Position numbers and translations under genes: made by a program. A stretch of 6,735 nucleotides of DNA, taken from the NCBI GenBank assembly GCA_031256015.1, contig JAIRRK010000145.1:1-6735 (forward strand). The letters run 5' to 3'. The first letter of the stretch is position 1, and each line of letters starts with the position of its first letter. Below the pieces are notes generated by a model. That model saw nothing but the letters and a program-made list of their open reading frames with translations, was not told the origin of the DNA and ran no database searches. This DNA is from Dysgonamonadaceae bacterium. Its GTDB lineage: Bacteria; Bacteroidota; Bacteroidia; Bacteroidales; Azobacteroidaceae. Positions 1-6,692 of the stretch are shown one piece after another.

Positions 1-840
1 AGTCTGCAATCGGAGCAATCGCTGTTTGAGCAGGAATTACGTGAAAGTCCTTTATACGCATCGAAATTTATACGGTACTACAATTACATGAACAACGAGG
101 TGAACGGATTGCTGTTTGCCGATTCTTTGCAAAGGGTACAAATCAGGACTTATGTACGCGACAGTCTCGATATAAACGGACTGTTTACCTCCGGTCTGTG
201 GTTTGGTACTCTTAACAGCTTATTGGCATTATATGATAACGGTACACCCTATCACGGTGATTTTATTAATGATATGTCGCTGTTGTTGAAACGGGCATCC
301 ACGAGTCGGGTATATACCACTCTTTCAGAAAACCTGTTCGCCATCTGCGAGAGTACAGGCTGGAACGACTTGGAAGAGCAATTGGCTTATTTTCTGATTA
401 ACGATGGACGTATAGGAGAACCTACCGGCAGACTGAAGATGCTGATGACCTTATTTAAACTGGGGAAGGGAAGTAAAGTGCCGGAATTGAATCTTGGCGC
501 GCTACCGCAGGGAAAAGTGTTGCTCGTGTTCTACGAGTCGGGCTGTAATGCCTGCGAGAATGAGATGCAACAGCTCAAAGGCAACTATCCTTTTCTGAAG
601 GAAAAAGGCTATGAAGTCGTATCTGTCGCGGCGGACAGGGATGAACAAATATTCAGAAACACATCGGAAAGTTTTCCGTGGGAAGCAAAGTACTGCGATT
701 TTCAAGGCTTCCAAGGAGAAGATTTTACAAACTACGGAGTGATTGGTACACCCACTTTCTATGTGATAAACGAAGAAGGCATTCTACAGAGTCGCTACGC
801 ACGGATGGCAAATGTAATGGAAATAATTATGAACGAATAA
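1..840 (+). CDS. Thioredoxin-fold (TlpA/AhpC-like) thiol-disulfide protein, 5' end missing
   Basis: The reading frame is open from base 1, so this is the last 279 residues of a longer protein; the first visible ATG at 88 lies inside a continuous helical stretch and is probably internal. The first ~155 visible residues have no motif I recognise and look mostly alpha-helical. The C-terminal ~120 residues form a thioredoxin fold: a hydrophobic strand, then a CNAC redox motif (Cys182 and Cys185 of the visible frame, bases 544-555), and later a GTPTFYV segment whose proline (~251) fits the conserved cis-Pro facing the CXXC. A helical N-terminal half fused to a TlpA-like domain is a common plan for secreted Bacteroidales proteins, so an envelope thiol-disulfide reductase is inferred. 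The signal peptide would lie outside the window. The fold is fairly certain; substrate and direction (reductase or oxidase) are not. It ends 94 bases before the kinase gene. Confidence 0.85.
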   Translation, partial: SLQSEQSLFEQELRESPLYASKFIRYYNYMNNEVNGLLFADSLQRVQIRTYVRDSLDINGLFTSGLWFGTLNSLLALYDNGTPYHGDFINDMSLLLKRASTSRVYTTLSENLFAICESTGWNDLEEQLAYFLINDGRIGEPTGRLKMLMTLFKLGKGSKVPELNLGALPQGKVLLVFYESGCNACENEMQQLKGNYPFLKEKGYEVVSVAADRDEQIFRNTSESFPWEAKYCDFQGFQGEDFTNYGVIGTPTFYVINEEGILQSRYARMANVMEIIMNE

Positions 841-877
841 AAACATTACATCGTTTTAAATATTTTTGCTTTTCCTG

Positions 878-907
878 CTTGCAAATCAAGTTGTTTTACT
901 ATTTTTG
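878..907 (+). promoter_or_regulatory. Candidate Bacteroidetes promoter for the pyridoxal kinase gene
   Basis: TATTTTTG at 900-907 matches the Bacteroidetes -7 box TAnnTTTG exactly, and CTTG at 878-881, 18 bases upstream, resembles the -33 TTTG element. Transcription would start near 913-916, leaving a leader of about 20 bases before the ATG at 935. A second identical TATTTTTG lies at 861-868 but has no -33 partner. The region is AT-rich, so a chance match is possible. Confidence 0.5.
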
Positions 908-934
908 CGTTCTTAAAATTAAACATTAAGAAAA

Positions 935-1789
935 ATGAAACAATTGAAAAGAGTAGCCGCCATTCACGATATTTCGGGATTCGGTAAGTGTTCGTTAACG
1001 GTTGCATTGCCTATTCTTTCCGCGGCCGGATTAGAAACCGCTGTTCTTCCCACTGCCGTTTTATCTACTCATACCGGCGGAATCGAAGGGTTCACCTATC
1101 GGGATTTGACGGAGGATATAGCTTCAATAACAGCTCATTGGAAGTCCTTAAACATTCGGTTTGATGCTGTTTACACCGGTTTTCTGGGTTCCTTTGAACA
1201 ATTGGATTTGGTTACCCGGTTTTTTGATGAATTTAAAACCGCAGATAATCTTATTTTGGTTGATCCGGTGATGGCGGATAATGGAGAATTGTATACCATT
1301 TTCACGCCGGAATTTGCTGTCGGGATGCGTAAATTGTGTGAAAAGGCAGATATTATTGTTCCGAATTTGACGGAAGCTGCTTTGTTGTTGGGAGAAAAAT
1401 ACAATCCCGGTCCATACACGGAAGAATATATCGAAAAAACTTTGAGAAAATTAAGCCGGTTAGGTCCTCAAAAAGTGGTATTGACCGGTGTTTTCTTTGA
1501 TGACAATCAATTAGGAGCCGCAACGTATGATGCAAAAACAAATGAAGTTGCTTATGCTTTCGAAGAAAGGGTTCCCGGATATTTCCACGGAACGGGAGAT
1601 GTTTTTGGATCGGCATTGTTATCGGCGTTGTTAAATGATCTCAGTTTAAATGAAGCCGCAGCCATCGCTGTTCGTTTTACTACTTCTTCCATCCGGAAAA
1701 CAGCCGAAGCCGGAACGGATATTCGTTTCGGAGTAAACTTTGAACATACGATACCGGAATTATTGAAGGATCTGAAATTGATTAAATAA
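935..1789 (+). CDS. pdxK: Pyridoxal/pyridoxamine kinase (vitamin B6 salvage)
   Basis: This 284-residue cytoplasmic enzyme of the ribokinase/PfkB-like superfamily should phosphorylate the 5'-hydroxyl of pyridoxal, pyridoxine or pyridoxamine with ATP, feeding PLP salvage. Visible signatures are an N-terminal strand and glycine-rich loop (HDISGFGKCS, residues 11-20), TGFLGS (81-86), DPVMADNG (110-117, the metal/phosphate region), PNLTEA (143-148) and HGTGDVFGS (218-226). The last is the anion-hole motif, with Asp222 as the expected catalytic base. Length fits PdxK/PdxY. The start is chosen because ATG 935 immediately precedes the conserved first strand and follows an A-rich tract, as is usual for Bacteroidetes. 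An HMP kinase (ThiD) is an alternative within the superfamily, but the TGFLGS segment and overall pattern favour the PdxY-type group often annotated pyridoxamine kinase in Bacteroides. PdxK versus PdxY naming is not settled by sequence. No thiamine or PLP synthesis gene adjoins it. Confidence 0.9.
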   Translation: MKQLKRVAAIHDISGFGKCSLTVALPILSAAGLETAVLPTAVLSTHTGGIEGFTYRDLTEDIASITAHWKSLNIRFDAVYTGFLGSFEQLDLVTRFFDEFKTADNLILVDPVMADNGELYTIFTPEFAVGMRKLCEKADIIVPNLTEAALLLGEKYNPGPYTEEYIEKTLRKLSRLGPQKVVLTGVFFDDNQLGAATYDAKTNEVAYAFEERVPGYFHGTGDVFGSALLSALLNDLSLNEAAAIAVRFTTSSIRKTAEAGTDIRFGVNFEHTIPELLKDLKLIK

Positions 1790-1829
1790 CGATAACGGAG
1801 CTTATTGCAAAGTATTGTAGGATGATTCC

Positions 1830-1860
1830 ATTGGTTTATCGAATAAAATCAGTATGTTTG
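1830..1860 (+). promoter_or_regulatory. Probable Bacteroidetes promoter of the TlpA-like lipoprotein gene
   Basis: TATGTTTG at 1853-1860 is an exact TAnnTTTG -7 box. ATTG at 1830-1833 lies 19 bases upstream, the usual spacing for the -33 TTTG element. The start codon at 1886 is 25 bases beyond the -7 box, which gives a short leader. This is the best promoter match in the window and suggests the lipoprotein gene is transcribed separately from the kinase. Confidence 0.65.
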
Positions 1861-1885
1861 CACAACTAATTTAATCAATTGTAAA

Positions 1886-2449
1886 ATGAAAAAACTGATA
1901 TCTGTTTTATGTTTGGGAATTTTAATCTTTTCCTGTAAACCTCGAAGTGCTTCAGACACTGAAAGTACAGCCGGTGATTCTTCAGAAGAAATGATGATTG
2001 CTCAGGCGGAAGAAAATACCGCCGAAGGAAAAATGTTTACCGATTTCACTATAGAAAACGGAAATCCGGATGGTTCTTCTGCTTCTTTATCGGATTACGT
2101 AGGAAAAGGGAAATACGTTCTGGTCGATTTTTGGGCTTCTTGGTGCGGCCCCTGCATTCGGGAAACTCCGGTTATCGCTGAAGTATATGAAAAATACAAA
2201 GGCGATAAATTTGAAGTTCTGGGAGTTGCCGTTTGGGATGAAAAACCGAAAACACTGGAAGCAATAGAAACTCACGGAATTGTATGGCCTCAGATATTGG
2301 ATGCTTCCGATATTCCGACTAAACGTTATGCAATCAAAGGGATTCCTCACATTATTTTATTTGCTCCCGACGGAACTATCCTTTATCGCGGATTACGAGG
2401 AGACTTCTTGAAAGAAAAGGTCGCCGAAGTCATGAATAGTCAAGACTGA
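1886..2449 (+). CDS. TlpA-family thioredoxin-like lipoprotein
   Basis: This 187-residue protein begins with a lipoprotein signal peptide: MKK, a hydrophobic core at 4-16, and a lipobox ending in Cys17 (IFSC). A low-complexity, acidic and Ser/Thr-rich linker (about 20-48) then leads to a complete thioredoxin domain (50-185). The domain has the classic WCGPC site (Cys87, Cys90) after the DFWAS strand, the GVAVWD strand (113-118), and GIPHIILF with cis-Pro154. It should sit on the periplasmic side as a membrane-anchored thiol-disulfide reductase, for example reducing cytochrome c cysteines or resolving disulfides in envelope proteins; the partner is unknown. Residues after Cys17 (KPRS) are basic rather than the acidic surface-export signal described for Bacteroidetes lipoproteins, so anchoring facing the periplasm is inferred. 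The start ATG gives an intact signal peptide and lies 25 bases after a good promoter. It converges on the antiporter gene, whose stop is 42 bases away. Confidence 0.93.
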   Translation: MKKLISVLCLGILIFSCKPRSASDTESTAGDSSEEMMIAQAEENTAEGKMFTDFTIENGNPDGSSASLSDYVGKGKYVLVDFWASWCGPCIRETPVIAEVYEKYKGDKFEVLGVAVWDEKPKTLEAIETHGIVWPQILDASDIPTKRYAIKGIPHIILFAPDGTILYRGLRGDFLKEKVAEVMNSQD

Positions 2450-2461
2450 TACCGCCGACTT

Positions 2462-2513
2462 TGCTTGCCCGCGCTGACAGGATTCATCCGGTTATCGAGC
2501 AAGCATATTTTTC
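2462..2513 (+). terminator. Possible intrinsic terminator after the lipoprotein gene
   Basis: TGCTTGCCCG (2462-2471) pairs with CGAGCAAGCA (2496-2505) in a 10-position stem with one C/A mismatch. ATATTTTTCT follows on the plus strand. The loop is long (24 bases), which weakens the call. The 3' arm and T-tract lie inside the final codons of the oppositely oriented antiporter gene (stop at 2492-2494). No T-tract follows on the minus strand, so it should act only on rightward transcripts. Confidence 0.35.
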
Positions 2514-4753
2514 TCGAAGTGTTTCAGGTAGTATTTTTCACCGGCGAGCAATAGAATATCGTTTTCTTCCAATACAAAATCGGCTGAAAGATTGGTTAAT
2601 ATTTCGCCTTTTCGTTCAATTCCGGTAATCAAACATTCGGTTTTCTTTTGGATATTCAAATCCTTGATAGAATGTCCGATTGCAGGCGAGTCTTTTTCCA
2701 CCGTGTACTCCGATAATTGTATTTGCGGCTGATATACCGTCGCCGGTTCTTTATCCTTTTTCTCTTCCAGTAGATCCGAGAACTTCTGCATTTCCTCGTC
2801 GGTTCCGGAAACGAAAATCCGATCGAAAGGAAATACTTGTTCCTTTCCGTCGGGGATATTAATTTTTCTGTCTCCGCGAACAATCGAAATGACATTGATT
2901 CCGGCTTTGTTTCGTAAATCCAGTTCTTCCAGTGTTTTCCCCGATTGAAGAGAATCTTGGGAAACAACAAACTCTTCGATATGAATGTTTCTGTCCTTTA
3001 AACGACTTTTGGCCTTTGTCGATAGCGGGTTTTGCTTTTCTTCCAGATAGTCTTTATTATTCAGATTTAGGAAGAAACGGCGTTTGATTCTTTCGGAATG
3101 TTCGTTAAAACCTTTGCTGAACGCAATTGTAACCGCAACACAAATGGATATTAAAATCAAAAGGCCGGTGATGTGCGGAAAGAGCGGAATCAGAACCGCG
3201 AGAATTAAAGCCACACAGATGCCGGTTCGCAGGAAATCCAACGAAATTAAAGCAGCCTTATTGAATCGACTGTCGTTCCAGAGTTTTTTGGCTTCCGATG
3301 TTGTTGTCCCTTGTCGCATGATTGCACTCATAAACGGAGCCATCAACAAAATGGTGGCGAACGCATAAAGGAGGTTTCCTCCCATGCCGTGAATGTGATT
3401 GGAAATAAGCGGATAAAGGAACTCTTTCGCAACAATCAGTATGGCAAAGGAAAGCGTGAAATAGACCAAAACAATCACAATAACCGATTGAAGCAACTTT
3501 TTCCAATCGTTTTGCCGGTTGATGTTTTCACCCGAAGAAGCGGCATAACCGTTGATTACTTTCTCCCATCCGGAAGGGATAATCTTTTCCAAAAAACGAT
3601 GAGCCGGTGTCGATGCTTTAATGAAATAAGGAGTGGTAAACGTGGTGATAACGGAAACCGCCACAATAATCGGATAAATGAAATCACTGATAACGCCCAA
3701 CTGCATTCCCAAGGTTGCGATAATAAACGAAAACTCGCCGATTTGAGCCAAACTGAATCCGGATTGACCGGCTATCTTCAAACTTTCTCCGGAAGCCATC
3801 ACTCCCAGAGTGGCGAAAATAACCCGGCCGATTAATACCACCGCCGTTAAGATGAGAATAGGCCCGGCGTATTGTACGATGATATTCGGAACAATCATCA
3901 TTCCGACCGATACGAAGAACACGGCTCCGAATAAATTTTTTATGGGTTCGACAAGGTGTTCAATGTGTTTCGATTCAACCGTTTCGGCCAAGATAGACCC
4001 CATGATGAAAGCACCTAAAGCCGCCGAGAATCCGACTGAATTAGCGAACAAAACCATCCCCAGACAAAGTCCGATGGAGACTATCAGCAAAGTTTCGTCG
4101 TTCAGGTACTTTTTCAGCTTTTTAAGGATTGTCGGAATCAGGTAAATGCCTACCACAAACCAAATCAGCATAAAGAAACCGAGTTTCAGTATGTTGTTGA
4201 CCATTTCAACGCCCTCGAAATGCTTGCTCACGGCGATGGTCGACAACAGCACCATCATCAGGATGGCTGCCAAATCTTCCACGATTAACATTCCGAACAC
4301 GATGCTTGCAAATTTCTTCTTTTGCAGGCCCATGTCGTTGAACGCCTTGATGATAATGGTTGTCGACGACATCGATAGCATGCCGCCCAGAAACAGGCAC
4401 TCCATTTGAGTCCAATGCATTGCTTGTCCGACCAGATAACCGATAGCTATCATGGACCCCATATTGATAAAAGTAGCAATGGATGCCGACCCGCCGACCT
4501 TCATCAGCTTCTTGAAACTGAATTCCAATCCCAACGCAAACAGTAAGAAGATAACTCCGATTTCGGCCCAAACATTCACATTGGCCGTATCGGCTACAGA
4601 AGGAAGTAAATAGAAATGCGGACTTATCAAGAATCCGGCGATGATGTAACCCAAAACAACCGGTTGTTTCAACCATTTGAAAAGAATGGTTACAAAGCCT
4701 GCCGTAATTAAAATCAAAGCCAAATCACTAATTAATGCGGGAATATGTGTCAT
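2492..4753 (-). CDS. CPA2 (Kef-type) cation:proton antiporter with two C-terminal RCK_C domains
   Basis: The 753-residue inner-membrane protein exchanges monovalent cations (K+ or Na+) for protons. Residues ~7-380 form the Na+/H+ exchanger domain with about 12-13 membrane segments. Landmarks are LLFALGLEFSF (70-80), SMSSTTIIIKAF (127-138), LIVEDLAAI (156-164, with Glu159-Asp160 at the ion-binding place), Arg310 in a late helix, and LAQIGEFSFI (335-344). Another hydrophobic block of three or four segments follows (~421-445, 458-480, 511-546), then a charged linker. Two soluble regions (~592-665 and ~679-750) resemble RCK_C/TrkA_C ligand-binding domains, each ending in a strand such as FPFDRIFVSG or DILLLAGEK. 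I see no GxGxxG dinucleotide-binding RCK_N domain, unlike E. coli KefB/KefC. The acidic pair resembles that of YbaL-type members rather than the QD of KefC, from memory. ATG 4753 begins at the first helix. The gene follows the permease gene by 50 bases and may be co-transcribed or have its own promoter. Ion specificity is undetermined. Confidence 0.92.
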   Translation of the reverse strand: MTHIPALISDLALILITAGFVTILFKWLKQPVVLGYIIAGFLISPHFYLLPSVADTANVNVWAEIGVIFLLFALGLEFSFKKLMKVGGSASIATFINMGSMIAIGYLVGQAMHWTQMECLFLGGMLSMSSTTIIIKAFNDMGLQKKKFASIVFGMLIVEDLAAILMMVLLSTIAVSKHFEGVEMVNNILKLGFFMLIWFVVGIYLIPTILKKLKKYLNDETLLIVSIGLCLGMVLFANSVGFSAALGAFIMGSILAETVESKHIEHLVEPIKNLFGAVFFVSVGMMIVPNIIVQYAGPILILTAVVLIGRVIFATLGVMASGESLKIAGQSGFSLAQIGEFSFIIATLGMQLGVISDFIYPIIVAVSVITTFTTPYFIKASTPAHRFLEKIIPSGWEKVINGYAASSGENINRQNDWKKLLQSVIVIVLVYFTLSFAILIVAKEFLYPLISNHIHGMGGNLLYAFATILLMAPFMSAIMRQGTTTSEAKKLWNDSRFNKAALISLDFLRTGICVALILAVLIPLFPHITGLLILISICVAVTIAFSKGFNEHSERIKRRFFLNLNNKDYLEEKQNPLSTKAKSRLKDRNIHIEEFVVSQDSLQSGKTLEELDLRNKAGINVISIVRGDRKINIPDGKEQVFPFDRIFVSGTDEEMQKFSDLLEEKKDKEPATVYQPQIQLSEYTVEKDSPAIGHSIKDLNIQKKTECLITGIERKGEILTNLSADFVLEENDILLLAGEKYYLKHFEKNMLAR

Positions 4754-4780
4754 GAGTAATCGTTATAAGTATTTTCCCTG

Positions 4781-4788
4781 CAAAAATA
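4781..4788 (-). promoter_or_regulatory. Possible -7 box upstream of the antiporter gene
   Basis: Read on the minus strand this is TATTTTTG, an exact TAnnTTTG match, 27 bases before the antiporter ATG. I see no convincing -33 TTTG at the right spacing, which would fall in the end of the permease gene. The same stretch could instead be the T-rich tail of a weak, AT-rich hairpin (arms near 4802-4807 and 4791-4797) ending the permease transcript. Either reading would partly separate the antiporter from the sugar genes. Confidence 0.35.
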
Positions 4789-4803
4789 ATATAAAGTTCA
4801 GAC

Positions 4804-6120
4804 TTATCTTCGTTCGGAAGATCGAAATCCGTAAATCGTAACAATAATAAAACAAATCAGAGGCAAGATAAAAGAAACGTTGACGGCGGGCATGCCCCAA
4901 ACAGTCTGCATGTCGATAATGCGAGCTTGCAAAGGCGGGAAAGCCGAACCTCCCAAGATGGCCATGATTAACCCGGCAGCTCCAAACTTTGCATCTTCGC
5001 CCAAACCTTTCAGCGCAATGCCGTAGATGGTCGGAAACATCAACGACATACAGGCCGAAATACCGACTAAACAATACAATCCGAAAATGTCTCGGAAAAC
5101 GATGGCTCCGACGGAAAACACGCCGGCAATGACGGCTGAAACGGCTAACAGTTTGCTCGGATTGAAGTAACGCAAAAGGAAAGTGCAGATAAAGCGACTG
5201 ATACAGAAAATAACCATGGCGGCAATATTGTACTTCTGCGAAAGGACTTCAGCCGCTTTTTCGGTCATTCCCTGTTCCATGAATACGCGGGTTCCGTATT
5301 GAATAATGAATGTCCAACACATGATTTGCGCGCCCACGTAAAAAAACTGGACGATAACGCCTTCGCGATAACCCGAAATGGAGAAAAGGCGCTTTAACGT
5401 TGGAACGAAGTTGATTGCATGAGAAGAATCGGCATTTCGGGGCATTTTAACCAATTTAATCGACAGAAGCATCACAACAATAACTATCCCGATAACAAGA
5501 TACGGCGTAATCAGTACACTTAAATCGTGCTCCTTAACAGCTGCAAATTCGACATCGCTCAACGTTGCCCGTTGTCCGGAGTCCATCGGGTCGAGTTTCT
5601 CCTGAATAAACCGCATGGCCGCAAACATGCCGAGCAGCGAACCCATCGGATTGAAAGCTTGAGCGAAATTCAAGCGACGGGTAGCCGTTTCCTCCGGCCC
5701 CATCGAAAGAATATACGGATTGGCACTCGTTTCCAAAAACGATAATCCGCAAGTAAGAATAAAGTAAGCAATCAAGAAAGGATAATACTCTCCCGTCATT
5801 TTTGCCGGGAAGAAAAGAAAGGCTCCCCCGGCGTACAAGCCGAGTCCCAGAAGGATTCCGGCCTTGTACGAATATTTGCGGATAAACATGGCTGCCGGGA
5901 ACGCCATCGCAAAATATCCTCCGTAGAAAGCCACCTGCACCAGAGCACCGTCGGTCACGCTCATGCGGAAAATCTTGGAAAACGCTTTAACCATCGGATT
6001 GGTAATGTCGTTGGCAAATCCCCAGAGGGCAAAACAAGTGGTGATTAAAATAAAAGGAATTAAATACTTTTCCCCGTTTTTCCCGGTAAACAGGCCGTTT
6101 TGTTTTTTTGAATTACTCAT
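4804..6120 (-). CDS. fucP: FucP-family sugar:H+ symporter (MFS), probable L-fucose permease
   Basis: This inner-membrane major facilitator of 438 residues, about the length of E. coli FucP, has roughly 12 membrane helices between residues 20 and 432 and a longer loop at ~172-200. Family signatures are CFALWGFANDITNPMVKAF (29-47), SFLETSANPY (127-136) with the acidic Glu130 matching the essential Glu135 of E. coli FucP, RRLNFAQAFNPMGS (148-161), FFYVGAQIMCWT (259-270), and SLMFPTIYGIALKGLG (359-374). Proton-coupled uptake of L-fucose or a related sugar is inferred from the family. By my alignment, the place of the second E. coli acidic residue (Asp46) is Asn41 here, while an Asp appears three residues earlier (Asp38). 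Relatives in Bacteroidetes carry other sugars such as glucose, galactose or N-acetylglucosamine, so the substrate rests on the adjacent mutarotase. That gene ends 13 bases upstream in the same direction, so they form an operon. ATG 6120 is the only reasonable start. Confidence 0.9.
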   Translation of the reverse strand: MSNSKKQNGLFTGKNGEKYLIPFILITTCFALWGFANDITNPMVKAFSKIFRMSVTDGALVQVAFYGGYFAMAFPAAMFIRKYSYKAGILLGLGLYAGGAFLFFPAKMTGEYYPFLIAYFILTCGLSFLETSANPYILSMGPEETATRRLNFAQAFNPMGSLLGMFAAMRFIQEKLDPMDSGQRATLSDVEFAAVKEHDLSVLITPYLVIGIVIVVMLLSIKLVKMPRNADSSHAINFVPTLKRLFSISGYREGVIVQFFYVGAQIMCWTFIIQYGTRVFMEQGMTEKAAEVLSQKYNIAAMVIFCISRFICTFLLRYFNPSKLLAVSAVIAGVFSVGAIVFRDIFGLYCLVGISACMSLMFPTIYGIALKGLGEDAKFGAAGLIMAILGGSAFPPLQARIIDMQTVWGMPAVNVSFILPLICFIIVTIYGFRSSERR

Positions 6121-6133
6121 GATGACTTGTCGT

Positions 6134-6523
6134 TTATGTGAATTTCAGTGACTCTTCCAATGAAAATATTCGTTCCATCAATTGCCATTTTTCGTCGGAG
6201 CGTTTGCCGTTTTCCGCACATTGGAATTTTCCGACGAAAGCCTCCCATTCGGCCTGTCGGTCGTACGAAGCCAATTCTCCGAAAGCCTGTTCAAAATCGA
6301 ACGAGACCGGAACTTCCAATATCATAACGGCGTAATCGTCCCGAACGAAAATTTCCATATCCGAGATTCCCGCCTTGCGGATGCCTTGCGGGATTTCTTT
6401 CCAGATATTTCGGCTGTCGTGCCAGTATTTATATTGCTCGAGCGTATCCGGATTCAGTCTTAAAAACTGACAATAATGTTTTGTATTACTTGATGATTTT
6501 ATATAGCCGTCTTTTAAATGCAT
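6134..6523 (-). CDS. RhaM/DUF718 (COG3254)-family L-rhamnose or L-fucose mutarotase
   Basis: A 129-residue cytoplasmic protein of the dimeric alpha/beta-barrel RhaM family (PF05336), which interconverts alpha and beta anomers of 6-deoxy-L-sugars. Recognisable features are the first strand HYCQFLRLNP (16-25), the helix EQYKYWHDSRNIWKEIPQGI (29-48) with His35 matching the catalytic His22 of E. coli RhaM, the GISDMEIFVRDDYAVMILEV strands (52-71), and EWEAFVGKFQ (92-101). It is about 25 residues longer than E. coli RhaM, with a 13-residue N-terminal extension; ATG 6523 is the only ATG before the first strand, so the extension seems real. Compared from memory with E. coli RhaM, the Tyr41 and Trp76 positions appear to be Met56 and Glu92. 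Together with the FucP-like permease 13 bases downstream, this makes L-fucose at least as likely a substrate as L-rhamnose. It is the first gene of the leftward pair; no clear promoter was found upstream. Confidence 0.87.
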   Translation of the reverse strand: MHLKDGYIKSSSNTKHYCQFLRLNPDTLEQYKYWHDSRNIWKEIPQGIRKAGISDMEIFVRDDYAVMILEVPVSFDFEQAFGELASYDRQAEWEAFVGKFQCAENGKRSDEKWQLMERIFSLEESLKFT

Positions 6524-6692
6524 ACTTTATAATGATTATACGATACGAACCAAAAAGGAAGTTGCAATGATACGAAAAATAATTTAAAGTGAGAAGGGAA
6601 TAATTAAGAATTGTCCCGCGCTCCGCGTAAGAAATCGTTTTAGTCGCACACCCGACGAATCCGCAGTCTGAGGGTAACGAAGCAGGCCGTTT
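6524..6692. other. Non-coding region upstream of the mutarotase gene
   Basis: No supported gene lies here. It should hold the promoter of the leftward mutarotase-permease pair, but I find only a weak TATCATTG (minus strand, 6565-6572) without a -33 partner. An imperfect hairpin with a three-base loop spans 6596-6617 (GGGA and AATT arms against AATT and TCCC). Just beyond it, CGCG-CTC-CGCG (6617-6627) is a small GC-rich palindrome in an otherwise AT-rich stretch. The base composition from about 6611 onward is more GC-rich than the 80 bases next to the gene. Confidence 0.55.

Noticed and set aside
838..868. Possible hairpin terminator after the first gene (AAAAC and GTTTT arms followed by T-rich DNA)
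   Set aside because: There are only five A/T-dominated pairs around an 8-base loop, too weak to separate from chance in AT-rich sequence.
3311..3835. 174-codon plus-strand open frame inside the antiporter gene
   Set aside because: It is antisense to a well-supported membrane protein. Its translation is a low-complexity, Asn/Arg/Gln/His-rich product with no recognisable domain, as expected for a shadow frame.
4206..4676. 156-codon minus-strand open frame within the antiporter gene
   Set aside because: It is a frame-shifted reading of the conserved exchanger domain; the correct frame contains all family motifs without interruption.
6103..6109. Run of seven A (coding strand) near the start of the permease gene, a possible slippage or phase-variation tract
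   Set aside because: The reading frame is intact, the run is short, and it encodes an ordinary Lys-Lys pair in a hydrophilic N-terminus.
6565..6572. TATCATTG on the minus strand as a promoter -7 box for the mutarotase gene
   Set aside because: It has one mismatch to TAnnTTTG and no TTTG-like element at the expected upstream distance.
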